Assembly: GCA_016296065.1 (NCBI GenBank) | Contig: JAEDKA010000016.1 | Coordinates: forward strand, 1 to 64,000 | Reading direction: 5' to 3' | DNA: 64,000 nt | Source: Kiritimatiellia bacterium | Lineage (GTDB): Bacteria; Verrucomicrobiota; Kiritimatiellia; RFP12; UBA1067 | Shown here: in pieces, positions 9,404 to 17,303 of the stretch | Layout of the letters: every line of letters begins with the position of its first letter | Position numbering within the stretch: the stretch's first letter is position 1 | Program-made: the position numbers and the translations under genes | The notes under the pieces: generated by a model | What the model saw: only the letters and a program-made list of their open reading frames with translations | Database searches by the model: none | What the model was told of the DNA's origin: nothing

Positions 9404-11224
9404 TCAATTCCAGTACACCACATACCGTTCGCCGTGTATCGTCCAGAGCGGCGACACGACGACGCCAGACGGAGTCCTGAAATTCGGCTCGCCCCAGTAC
9501 GGTTCCGCCGGATGCGACGCGTCGTCCCACACCTTCTTGTGCGGCGGCGGCTTTGCGAGGCGCGTCCAGTCCCCCGTCGGTTCAAGCGCGACATGCTCAA
9601 GGCACGCAGGAACTTTGTAGTCATGCTCGTAGTAGTCGAGCGCGCGAATGTCGTACGGCGCTACGCCTTCGCAGCCGAGACGCCCGGCAAGGAGAATCGG
9701 ACCATAGAACACGGCCTTGCGCTCGGGGCAGTCGGGCAGAGCCTCTGGACGCAGTCCGCACGGAAGATCAATGGCGACTGCATCGCCCGCCGCCAGTTCA
9801 CGGACATCGTAGCGCGAAGCGCTCTCGCCTGTAGCCCAGAACGGGCGCCTCACGGCCACGCGCCCTTTCCCTCTCGTCACCACGAGCCGCGCGCTTTCAT
9901 GCGTCGGGAAATCTGTTTCAAGGCGCAGCGCGATGTCGCCATCATCGTAGGTGCTCGCGATAAACTGGTTCACGTAGAGCGTGTCGCCGCGCTTCGAGTA
10001 GATGAGCCTCCCCGGCTTTGTATGGCTTTCCATCGCGCTTGCCTGGCAGCACCAGAACGAGTCGTTCGCGCGGTTCTGCAGTTTGTACGAGCCCGTCATC
10101 ATCGGGAGAAAGTATGTCACCCTTCCGTCACTCGGCTCTATCTGTCCGAGGATGTGGTTCCAAAGTGCCCGCTCCTGGTAGTCGGCAATCGCCGCGCGCG
10201 GCTCGGCCTCGAAGAGCTGACGCGAGAGCTTCAGGAGATTGTAGGTGCAGCACGTCTCGCCGGTGAAGCCGGTCAGGTTTGCGCCCTGCTTGTCGGGTCC
10301 GCGAAACGCCTCCTTCGTCGAGACGCATCCGGGCGCGTAGAGATAGTGTCCCGTGACCGTCTCCCAGAAGAACTCCGCAAGATTGCGCGACGCCTCGTCG
10401 CCAGTTAGCTCATAGCGCCGCATCTCGCCGATGACTTTCGGAATCAGCGTATTGGCGTGCTTGCCATTTAGACAGTCTCTGCGCTCTTTCAGCGGATCAA
10501 GCACCTCGGGATGGTAGAACACCTCCGCCGCCTTTTCAATGCGGTCTGCCTGCGCGGCAGATCCGCCGCGCTCGCGCACAAGACGCGAGAGATTCAGCAG
10601 CGACTCGGCGATTCCGCCGAACTCTCGCCTGCGCATCGTGGCGGCCTGCTCGGGAGTGAGAGCGAGTACCTTGTCCGCCGTCCAGTCCCCGAAGCGCCGC
10701 GCGACTTGAAACGCCTCGTCGTTTCCACATATCTCCGCCTGGTCGAGAAGCCCCTGGAGAATCTTGTGCTGCACGTACCACGGAGCCCAGACGCGCGCGC
10801 CGGCGATGATCTTGTCGATGTCCGACGAGGGGAACGCGCCGATCCAGCCGGTGCCGATCGCGTCCTGGCAGCGCTTCAGTTCCGCCACGGCGATTGCGGC
10901 GCGCGATTTTACCGACGCGTCACCTGTAGCCTCGTAGAGCGCGGCCATGCCGGAGAGCCAGTGTCCGAGGGTGTGCCCGCGAAGCTCCATGTCTGGTTTT
11001 TCCCAGCCGCCCAGACGCTGGACGAAGTTGGTGTTCGAGACGTCGTCAAGTCCGGCCGTAACTCTGAACATCCACGTGAGGTTCATGGGGTCGAGCGACT
11101 CCATGACCGCCCTCTCGCGCTTCATGTTTTCGAGAAACGGCCCCGGCAGGAGTCGCACGACCGGCCCCGCGCCCGCGGCAAGCGAGGTGGCATATGCAAT
11201 CAGGATTATTAGCGACTGTTTCAT
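9404..11224 (-). CDS. GH127-family protein (beta-L-arabinofuranosidase type, DUF1680)
   Basis: A 606-residue protein with a signal peptide (MKQSLIILIAYATSLAAG). It has the alpha/alpha barrel of DUF1680, including ELRGHTLGHWLSGMAALYEATGD, TGETCCTYNLLKLSRQLFE and SFWCCQAS. The conserved Glu and Cys residues match the cysteine/zinc catalytic centre known for GH127 (HypBA1). Characterised relatives release L-arabinofuranose from plant glycans. The ATG at 11224 is chosen because it begins the signal peptide; the upstream in-frame start is not preceded by coding-like sequence. It has its own promoter and palindrome and shares the cluster with lyases, suggesting pectin or hemicellulose breakdown. 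Confidence 0.85.
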   Translation of the reverse strand: MKQSLIILIAYATSLAAGAGPVVRLLPGPFLENMKRERAVMESLDPMNLTWMFRVTAGLDDVSNTNFVQRLGGWEKPDMELRGHTLGHWLSGMAALYEATGDASVKSRAAIAVAELKRCQDAIGTGWIGAFPSSDIDKIIAGARVWAPWYVQHKILQGLLDQAEICGNDEAFQVARRFGDWTADKVLALTPEQAATMRRREFGGIAESLLNLSRLVRERGGSAAQADRIEKAAEVFYHPEVLDPLKERRDCLNGKHANTLIPKVIGEMRRYELTGDEASRNLAEFFWETVTGHYLYAPGCVSTKEAFRGPDKQGANLTGFTGETCCTYNLLKLSRQLFEAEPRAAIADYQERALWNHILGQIEPSDGRVTYFLPMMTGSYKLQNRANDSFWCCQASAMESHTKPGRLIYSKRGDTLYVNQFIASTYDDGDIALRLETDFPTHESARLVVTRGKGRVAVRRPFWATGESASRYDVRELAAGDAVAIDLPCGLRPEALPDCPERKAVFYGPILLAGRLGCEGVAPYDIRALDYYEHDYKVPACLEHVALEPTGDWTRLAKPPPHKKVWDDASHPAEPYWGEPNFRTPSGVVVSPLWTIHGERYVVYWN

Positions 11225-11235
11225 TTGATACAAAC

Positions 11236-11241
11236 ATTTTA
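11236..11241 (-). promoter_or_regulatory. Extended -10 upstream of the GH127 gene
   Basis: TGATAAAAT on the minus strand lies 11 nt before the ATG at 11224. Its centre is 34 bp from the palindrome at 11263-11282, the same spacing as the promoter at 7962. Confidence 0.5.
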
Positions 11242-11262
11242 TCATTAACGCACTTGGCGAAC

Positions 11263-11282
11263 AATCCCACAAAGAGGGGATT
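11263..11282. promoter_or_regulatory. Palindromic activator-like site, copy 3
   Basis: Arms AATCCC and GGGATT (spacing CCC-N7-GGGG) are centred about -42 for the GH127 promoter. The site overlaps the stop codon of the CotH gene (11281), as copy 2 overlaps the stop upstream of it. Confidence 0.5.
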
Positions 11283-13281
11283 ACTGCAACGAAATCACCG
11301 TCGGCTCAGGTATGACTACGCTGTCCCAAGGTCTTGTCTGGGATTCACATCGCACCGACTCCATCAAAGTCGGAACCGTCTTGAACTGCTCATCAAGCCA
11401 AGCTCGGTGTCCAGCTATGAAATTCTTCAGAATGGCAGTATCCTGCGCGAAGGTTCTCGCCTGTGACCAACGCGCGTCGTTTGCAGCGGCCGATTCCCGC
11501 AGATACTCGGCATAGCTGTCGACGAGTCCGCCTTCTGCCGCGAGCGCGGCGTATGCGCCGCGCACCTGGTTGTACCTTGCGCGGACGCGTCGTGCAAAGA
11601 GGTAGTCTGAAAGCCATTCGCAGTACATCGAGCCCTGCGCGGCGTGCCAGCGCTCCGGAGAGGGCTTCTGCATGTTGGACGTCCCAGCCGCATGGTCGAA
11701 GTCCCATACCGGGCCCCAGAACATCTTTTTGCCGACATCCTTGTATGCATAGCGGCTCTTCGCCCCCGCATCCTGGTTGCCGAAAAGTTCCTGCACGAGG
11801 AAGTATCCGACCATCGAATCGACATCGCAGTAGGCCGAATAGTGACGCCCTTCCTGCGACTTGCGTGTTGATGACGTGCACGCGTCGAAATAGCTCTGCA
11901 GGTAACTCTTGGCGGCATTGAACATGCTGCCGTTGGTTTTCAGGTACTCCGGTGAATTTACCATCGTCAACATTCTGAGGTTGCCGGAAGTGATTGTAAA
12001 GCGCGACACCTCGTCCATCTCATTGGAGAACTCGAAGATCCAGCCACCGTTGACGTCGGTCTGCTCGGGGTCGATCCAAGAAAGGTCCTCTGCCGTGTGG
12101 CCATTGTCCTCAGAATGCCCCTCCCAGTCGAAAACCGGGACGCGGTCGGCGGCGATTCTGACGTGCTCGCAGAACTGATAGAGTCCGTCGAAGCGTCCGT
12201 TCACGACTACGTCGACCCATGTCGACTCCATTGCGAACACGCCGATGGACGCCGCGAAGTCGAACGCAAGCTTGTTGCGCATGTTAGACATGTCGGGCAT
12301 GTTCGCGAGCAGCACCCAGTGCTTCGACTTCGACGAGCCGAGTCCGAACGGCGATGCCTTCTTGTCGAGCTTGAGCTTGTATGGCTTCTTTGCGTATCCT
12401 GCCGACGTATTGCCTCTGACATTGACCGTCATCTTGCCGTTGTACTGCTCCTTGAACTCGGCATTACCCTGGATCCTGATACTGCCGTCGTGCTTCTCCT
12501 TCTGCGTCGAAGGGAACTCTCCGTCGTCCGTCGTGATGTAGCAGACCGGCAGTTTCGAAAAATAGAACTCGCGCGTCAAAAGCGCCGCGCCCGCGTCCGA
12601 CACGGAGAAGCGCAGCCAATGCCCGTAGTCGTCTGCCGTCGGTGTGTATTCAGCGACGTTCGCGACTGGCTCGGAGGCGTATGTCTTGTCCCACCCAGTC
12701 CGCTGCCATGCGCAGGAAAATCCCTGCTCGGCGAAGAACGGCGGGAGCTGCGGCGCAAGCGCCGAGCCGGCTTTCGGGCGTGACACATCGAGCGAGAATC
12801 CTTCGCCGCTCTCCTCGGACAACGACTCGATCACCTCGCCCACGCCCGGCCCGTCGAAAACCATATCCGGCGCAAGCGCGGCGGATGACGCGCGGAACCA
12901 GCCCTGTCCACCAGCCGTCCTAAGCCGCACATAATTCCCATTCGACATAACGAGATAGCTGACGAGCTTCTCGCCATCCACGGTGCGAACGGCGAACTTC
13001 GCCTGAGTCCAGTCGTTCGTGGACGGCACGACGCCGTCAGCGAAGACCTCGTGCCAGGCACCGCCGCCCCACGCGAGAAAGCCAGCGTCGCCCGAGGCAA
13101 GCGTCGCCGGATTGAGCGCGGCGATTCCGTCTGGGTCGCCCGGCACTCCGGCAGCCAACGCGTCGGCCCTGAACCGGAACTCGACATCGTAGACATCGCC
13201 GGTCGGCGAAGCGAGCGAGGCGTCTGCGGCAAAAGCCGCAGACGCGCTCAGAACCAACGCCAGAATAACGAGGCGCCGCAT
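11281..13281 (-). CDS. Secreted CotH-like kinase-domain protein
   Basis: A 666-residue protein with a signal peptide (MRRLVILALVLSASAAFA). An N-terminal beta-rich part of about 240 residues precedes a CotH kinase domain (about 245-620) with the typical NVRGNTSAGYAKKPYKLKL, WVLLANMPDMSNMRNKLAF, DGLYQFCEHVRI and GPVWDFDHAAG motifs. CotH proteins are atypical kinases first known from spore coats; in non-sporulating bacteria they are exported and their targets are mostly unknown. GGAGGAGG precedes the ATG at 13281. It starts 14 nt after the beta-strand-repeat gene and is co-transcribed with it, so the repeat protein is a possible substrate (inference). Confidence 0.82.
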   Translation of the reverse strand: MRRLVILALVLSASAAFAADASLASPTGDVYDVEFRFRADALAAGVPGDPDGIAALNPATLASGDAGFLAWGGGAWHEVFADGVVPSTNDWTQAKFAVRTVDGEKLVSYLVMSNGNYVRLRTAGGQGWFRASSAALAPDMVFDGPGVGEVIESLSEESGEGFSLDVSRPKAGSALAPQLPPFFAEQGFSCAWQRTGWDKTYASEPVANVAEYTPTADDYGHWLRFSVSDAGAALLTREFYFSKLPVCYITTDDGEFPSTQKEKHDGSIRIQGNAEFKEQYNGKMTVNVRGNTSAGYAKKPYKLKLDKKASPFGLGSSKSKHWVLLANMPDMSNMRNKLAFDFAASIGVFAMESTWVDVVVNGRFDGLYQFCEHVRIAADRVPVFDWEGHSEDNGHTAEDLSWIDPEQTDVNGGWIFEFSNEMDEVSRFTITSGNLRMLTMVNSPEYLKTNGSMFNAAKSYLQSYFDACTSSTRKSQEGRHYSAYCDVDSMVGYFLVQELFGNQDAGAKSRYAYKDVGKKMFWGPVWDFDHAAGTSNMQKPSPERWHAAQGSMYCEWLSDYLFARRVRARYNQVRGAYAALAAEGGLVDSYAEYLRESAAANDARWSQARTFAQDTAILKNFIAGHRAWLDEQFKTVPTLMESVRCESQTRPWDSVVIPEPTVISLQ

Positions 13282-13295
13282 ATGCCAGCCTCCTC

Positions 13296-15443
13296 CTATC
13301 GGAGTACGATGACGAAGGCATTCTTGCTGTATACGCACTTCAGCGCCACAGCGCCGGCTCCGGTGGATTTCTTGACAAGCTTCCACTTGCCTTTCTTGTC
13401 GCTGGCATTGACCTCGTTCAGCAGATCCGTCATCGTAGCGCTCGTGCCGGTTATCGAAGTTGCTGTCAGAAGCGTGAACTCGGTTGTTTTGTCGGTCTCG
13501 GTTGTAAGCGCAGGCGCCACGACGTCGTTCACGGAAAGATTGACATTGCCGAACACGCCTTCGCCAGTGAACTTCACGCCGTTTGCGATTGTCAGATAAG
13601 AAGGCAGGTTGGCAGCCGTCATTCCAGCATCCATCGCAAACACACCCTCTTTGACGCTGATCGTCGAGCCCGCCGGCGCGGCGAAGTCCGGCCCCATCGT
13701 CAGCTTGCCCGCGCCGGTCTTGACGACATAGACCGCATTGCCCGTGAACACGCCATTCAGATAGCTGTCGCCTGCCGTGCCAAGAATGTTAAGAGTCCAT
13801 TCAGATCGCTCGACGTAGACCTGCGCATTTGGATGTAGGTGCTCATACGCGCCAACGGTTACATGCGCTGCACCCGGATTCCACTGCGTTTCGCCCTTCA
13901 TAATGTTTGTCGGCTCCGTCGGATTGCCCGAGATAACCATCTTGGCCTTGGGCATTTCGAAATTGACATTGTTGGACATCATAAAGCCCGACGCATAGGC
14001 CGTCCCGCCTTCGACTCTCTCGGAAAGCTCATTTGCCCAATCGAGCGTCCCCTCGAAATCGGCAAGCGCCTCCGTACCCTGCAGCCAGACGCCGCCGTTT
14101 GCCTCCTCTGAGCAAATCTTAAGTGTTCCCGTACCGAGAATGGTCGAGGCAAGCGTGAAGCGCGAGTTGTACTTGGCATTCCTGATCGCCAAGGTTCCAC
14201 CTTCAATGATGTTGGTCTTGGTTTCGTCAGAGAAGAAGTTCCATGTGCCGTCGCGGTTGGAGCCGGAAAGCTCAAGCGTTCCCTCGCCCTTCTTGACAAA
14301 GCCCTTCGCACCGGTGTTGTTATTGTACATCGCGCTGTTTGACCACGTAATGTCGTGGCCATCGGTGTCTACGGAGATGAAACCAGTTGAATTCTTGACA
14401 TAAGAGGAAACGTCCTTTGTGACGGGATTGTTCCCGTCGAGCGGATTTACGCCGTACTGGAGCGTGCCGCCGTCGAAGACAAGGCTGGAATCCTTGTGGC
14501 AGATTCCGTCGGGATGAGTCACGCGAATCGTGCCGTTCGAAATGATCGTCCCATTCCTGTGGCGCGTGGGTCCAAGTTCAAGCGTGCCGGTGCCGACCTT
14601 GACGATCTTTGCCTTGGCGTTCGTGTCGTCGCCCATGCCGAGGGTAATGCGGTCGTCAAGGCTGTTGAGGTTGCCGATTATAAGCGTGTTGTCCTTGTCA
14701 ATGCTCCTGAACTTCGCACCCTCTGCATAATCTTTGGTATATATTGAGCCGAAATGGATTATCCCATTGGAAAACAGCATCGTGCCGTTGTCATTTACAC
14801 TACCATATAGCATCAACTTGCCGTTGGCAAAACCCGACTGCGCCTCGCCGAACTTCATGCGGTTGCTGCTGTTCGAGTCGACATGTATCGTACCGGAGAA
14901 TCCTGAGTTGTCGCCGTAGAGCCGAACGCCAAAATATCCAGCCATCGTAAAGAACACATGGCCGTCGCCATAAAGCCTACCCTTGACATCGAAATTGGCG
15001 CCGTTGCCCTGGATCCACGGCATGGCATTGCGGTTGTCCCAGTCAGTTCCATCGGGAGAGACGATTTCGATGTCGTTGTTGAATTCGACGGCCGTTCCGT
15101 TTATGTTGCGGAGGCGGCCGCGGTTCTTGAGGATGAGCTTGCCCGTGCCCTCGACGCCGCCGATGGTGAGCCATTTGTCGCGGTTGTGGGTGAGATCCGC
15201 GTTGAGAATGAGCTTGCCGACGGTGTTCTCCTCTCCGACGTCAAGCGTGACTGCATCGTTGAACGTCGCCGTGTCGTCGGCAGTCTGCGGATAGGAATCG
15301 GTTGCCGCGCCATTGACAGTCCAGTTGGCAGAATCTCTCCATCGATCATACTGCGCGCCGCCTGTCCAGACGAAGTCTGTCGCCCTCGCAGCCGTAGCCG
15401 CGATAATGGCCGTTGTAGTGCAGATTGCCAGCTTGATTTTCAT
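13296..15443 (-). CDS. Secreted autotransporter-type beta-strand-repeat protein
   Basis: A 715-residue protein with a signal peptide (MKIKLAICTTTAIIAATAARA). The WTGGAQYDRWRDSANW opening is typical of exported repeat proteins of this group. The rest is repeated strands such as AKIVKVGTGTLELGP, FVKKGEGTLELSGS and VVKTGAGKLTMGP, which match the autotransporter-associated beta-strand repeat. No catalytic domain is seen. It probably forms a long beta-solenoid at the cell surface for glycan or host binding. GGAAAGGAAGG precedes the ATG. It is first in an operon with the CotH-like gene. Confidence 0.82.
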   Translation of the reverse strand: MKIKLAICTTTAIIAATAARATDFVWTGGAQYDRWRDSANWTVNGAATDSYPQTADDTATFNDAVTLDVGEENTVGKLILNADLTHNRDKWLTIGGVEGTGKLILKNRGRLRNINGTAVEFNNDIEIVSPDGTDWDNRNAMPWIQGNGANFDVKGRLYGDGHVFFTMAGYFGVRLYGDNSGFSGTIHVDSNSSNRMKFGEAQSGFANGKLMLYGSVNDNGTMLFSNGIIHFGSIYTKDYAEGAKFRSIDKDNTLIIGNLNSLDDRITLGMGDDTNAKAKIVKVGTGTLELGPTRHRNGTIISNGTIRVTHPDGICHKDSSLVFDGGTLQYGVNPLDGNNPVTKDVSSYVKNSTGFISVDTDGHDITWSNSAMYNNNTGAKGFVKKGEGTLELSGSNRDGTWNFFSDETKTNIIEGGTLAIRNAKYNSRFTLASTILGTGTLKICSEEANGGVWLQGTEALADFEGTLDWANELSERVEGGTAYASGFMMSNNVNFEMPKAKMVISGNPTEPTNIMKGETQWNPGAAHVTVGAYEHLHPNAQVYVERSEWTLNILGTAGDSYLNGVFTGNAVYVVKTGAGKLTMGPDFAAPAGSTISVKEGVFAMDAGMTAANLPSYLTIANGVKFTGEGVFGNVNLSVNDVVAPALTTETDKTTEFTLLTATSITGTSATMTDLLNEVNASDKKGKWKLVKKSTGAGAVALKCVYSKNAFVIVLR

Positions 15444-15472
15444 TGTTGCCTTCCTTTCCCGATGATGGCGCT

Positions 15473-15478
15473 ATTTTA
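15473..15478 (-). promoter_or_regulatory. Extended -10 of the beta-strand-repeat/CotH operon
   Basis: TGGTAAAAT on the minus strand lies 29 nt before the ATG at 15443. The palindrome at 15503-15520 is centred 36 bp further upstream. Confidence 0.5.
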
Positions 15479-15502
15479 CCATCAATGGGGCGGGAAAGCC
15501 AA

Positions 15503-15520
15503 TTCCCCGAAAAAGGGGAT
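15503..15520. promoter_or_regulatory. Palindromic activator-like site, copy 4
   Basis: TTCCCCGAAAAAGGGGAT has CCCC-N6-GGGG half-sites like copy 2. It lies between the transposase stop (15523) and the operon promoter. A terminator for the transposase gene is the alternative reading. Confidence 0.5.
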
Positions 15521-15522
15521 AC

Positions 15523-16572
15523 TCACCTTCGCTCCCAGACGGGCGCGGCTGCGCCACGGGCCCCTTTGCGATGGATGTAGACGCCAAGGCCGTCGCCGCA
15601 GGCCGCGGCCATCGCGGCCATCGCGTCGTTCATGCCGTGCCAGGCGTCGTAGCGCGACATCTCGGGGCTGCACTCGCGCGAGACGACGGCGAGCCTGCCC
15701 TCTGCAAAGGCCAGAGTATCCTCGACATGCGGCCTGTAGACCATCTTGAGCGGGTCTGGCGACGCCTTTATGCAGGGAAGCCCCTCCGCCTGGAGCGCGT
15801 TGAAAAGCGCGATCTCACCGGGCGAGATGAATGTGCTCGCGACCACCCAGCCATCTTTCGCTGCCTTCACAAGCCGCGCTACTATCGCCGGGTAGTCGCT
15901 CGCCCTCACCGTGCGCGACACGCTAACCGCGGCAATGCGACGCTCTTGCGCGAGCAGATTGACGTTGCCTGCCGCACTCCACCATTCATCATCTGGGAAA
16001 CGCGGCGAAACAAGAGGCTCGACGACCTTAAGCGGCGCATCGGGGCCATGCATGAGCGACCACTTAAGCGGATTGTAGCCAATATAGGCGTCAACTTTCT
16101 CGTTGATGAATCGCGACACGCAGATATGGTCGTGGTAATTTGGCTCCCACTCGACTTCGACGCCGATTTCAGCGGCGTGTTTTCGCGACCAGCGCTTGAC
16201 GTTGTTTACAAACTGGCCTACATGCCGCAGAGGCTCTTCGCCTGAATCTGGCTCAAGAACGAGCCTTATGTGAATGTGGTCTGGCATTACAACAAATGAT
16301 GCCGCCCAAACGCGCCTGCCAGGTCTTCTGTTTTCAAACAAAATAGACTCTAAGGCGGCCCTGCCCGCCGGCGACAGAACGACCTTATCGCCCTCGACCC
16401 TGCCAAAAAGCGAGAGCCGCCCCTTCAAGGCAAAGGTCACAAAGATAGAGGCACCCCGGCTGTAGTCGTAGCCGTGAAACCGGCGGTAGTGCTTTATATG
16501 CGCGGCCTTGTGCCGCTGCGTCATGTTGAATCGCGCGGCCTTGAGCCGCTGCGTCATGTTGTTACTATTCAA
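15523..16572 (-). CDS. REP-associated tyrosine transposase (RAYT/Y1) fused to an unknown C-terminal domain
   Basis: A 349-residue protein. Residues about 25-185 form an IS200-like Y1 domain with the HUH motif in MPDHIHIRL and a tyrosine region YIGYNPLKWS matching RAYT proteins, which are linked to REP palindromes. Residues about 195-349 (NLLAQERRIAAVSVSR, FISPGEIALFNALQAEGLPCIK) are a separate alpha/beta domain, loosely Rossmann-like, absent from standard RAYTs; I do not recognise its family. The N-terminus encodes a duplicated MTQRxKAA peptide derived from a repeat, so the true start may be further in. No second copy or terminal repeats of an IS are seen. Confidence 0.72.
   Translation of the reverse strand: MNSNNMTQRLKAARFNMTQRHKAAHIKHYRRFHGYDYSRGASIFVTFALKGRLSLFGRVEGDKVVLSPAGRAALESILFENRRPGRRVWAASFVVMPDHIHIRLVLEPDSGEEPLRHVGQFVNNVKRWSRKHAAEIGVEVEWEPNYHDHICVSRFINEKVDAYIGYNPLKWSLMHGPDAPLKVVEPLVSPRFPDDEWWSAAGNVNLLAQERRIAAVSVSRTVRASDYPAIVARLVKAAKDGWVVASTFISPGEIALFNALQAEGLPCIKASPDPLKMVYRPHVEDTLAFAEGRLAVVSRECSPEMSRYDAWHGMNDAMAAMAAACGDGLGVYIHRKGARGAAAPVWERR
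16505..16563. repeat. Tandem hairpin repeat at the transposase N-terminus
   Basis: Two copies of a roughly 33-bp unit contain GCGGCCTTGTGCCGC or GCGGCCTTGAGCCGC (GCGGC/GCCGC stems) followed by TGCGTCATGTTG. They encode the repeated MTQRxKAA peptide. Confidence 0.7.
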
Positions 16573-16594
16573 TAACTCTCCTCCTCAACTTGAT

Positions 16595-16645
16595 GAGTAT
16601 GGCCCGTGGCCATACTCGCCTCAGCGGCCCGCGGCCATACTCGCC
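16595..16645. repeat. REP-like palindrome pair
   Basis: GAGTATGGCC and GGCCATACTC form perfect 10-bp arms around CGT at 16595-16617. A second, degenerate copy ends with the same 13-nt GGCCATACTCGCC at 16633-16645. The pair lies between the regulator stop (16646) and the transposase gene, where RAYT target palindromes are usually found. It could also act as a terminator. Confidence 0.65.
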
Positions 16646-17251
16646 TTAAGCGCGCAGCAGCCCCAGCTCGTAGGCGCGGCTCACGGCACCTGCCGAATTT
16701 GTCGCTTCGAGCTTGGTCATGAGGTTCTTGGTGTGCGTTCGCACGGTCTCGAAGCCGATGCCGAGTATGATCGCGATCTCCTCGCGCGTCTTTCCCATCG
16801 CCATGTAGCGGAGTATCTCCGCTTCTCGCGCCGAAAGAATCGTCTTCGGCTGCACATACCCCTCTTCGACAAACGCCGAGGGATCGGCGGCGACGCGGCG
16901 TATCGCCGCCGAGAGAACGCCCCTCTTCGAGCTCTTCGGCATGTAGCCAGCGGCCCCGTTGGACTTCGCCTCGTCCACCTCCGACTTGAGCGGCATGCCG
17001 GCCAGGAGGATGACCCGCGCAGATGGATACGACTTCCTCATGCGCGCGAGAAGCTCGAGCCCCGTCATGCCGCCCGGCATGTGAACGTCGGTGACGACGA
17101 CATCGGGAGGGCCCTTCTTCCCGCAGAGCGCAAGCGCCTCCTCCGCCGAGGCGACGGCGCCGTGTATCGTGAAATCCTTTTCGCTCGAGAGGAGCACTTC
17201 AAGACCGTCGCGCACGATCGGATGGTCATCTACTATGAGAATGCTGGTCAT
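16646..17251 (-). CDS. NarL/FixJ-type response regulator
   Basis: A 201-residue two-domain regulator. The receiver domain (1-120) has acidic residues in IVDDH, the phosphoacceptor Asp55 (VVVTDVHMP) and a conserved Lys in GYMPKSS. A LuxR-type helix-turn-helix spans about 137-185 (LSAREAEILRYMAMGKTREEIA...VRTHTKNLMTKL). It lies 52 nt after the HisKA_3 kinase gene, its probable partner. NarL-family dimers bind two-fold symmetric sites at target promoters. The palindromes in front of the adjacent lyase genes resemble such sites, so this protein is the best local candidate for their activator (inference). Confidence 0.88.
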   Translation of the reverse strand: MTSILIVDDHPIVRDGLEVLLSSEKDFTIHGAVASAEEALALCGKKGPPDVVVTDVHMPGGMTGLELLARMRKSYPSARVILLAGMPLKSEVDEAKSNGAAGYMPKSSKRGVLSAAIRRVAADPSAFVEEGYVQPKTILSAREAEILRYMAMGKTREEIAIILGIGFETVRTHTKNLMTKLEATNSAGAVSRAYELGLLRA

Positions 17252-17303
17252 ATGTGGTTGACAGGTTGTAAAGTTGCAAGGTTGAAAGGTTAGAGCCTCT
17301 GTT
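17252..17303. repeat. Short tandem repeat in the kinase-regulator gap
   Basis: Imperfect AGGTTG(A/T)A(A/C) units (AGGTTGTAAAGTTGCAAGG, then GTTGAAAGGTTAG) fill the 52-nt gap. Confidence 0.55.
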
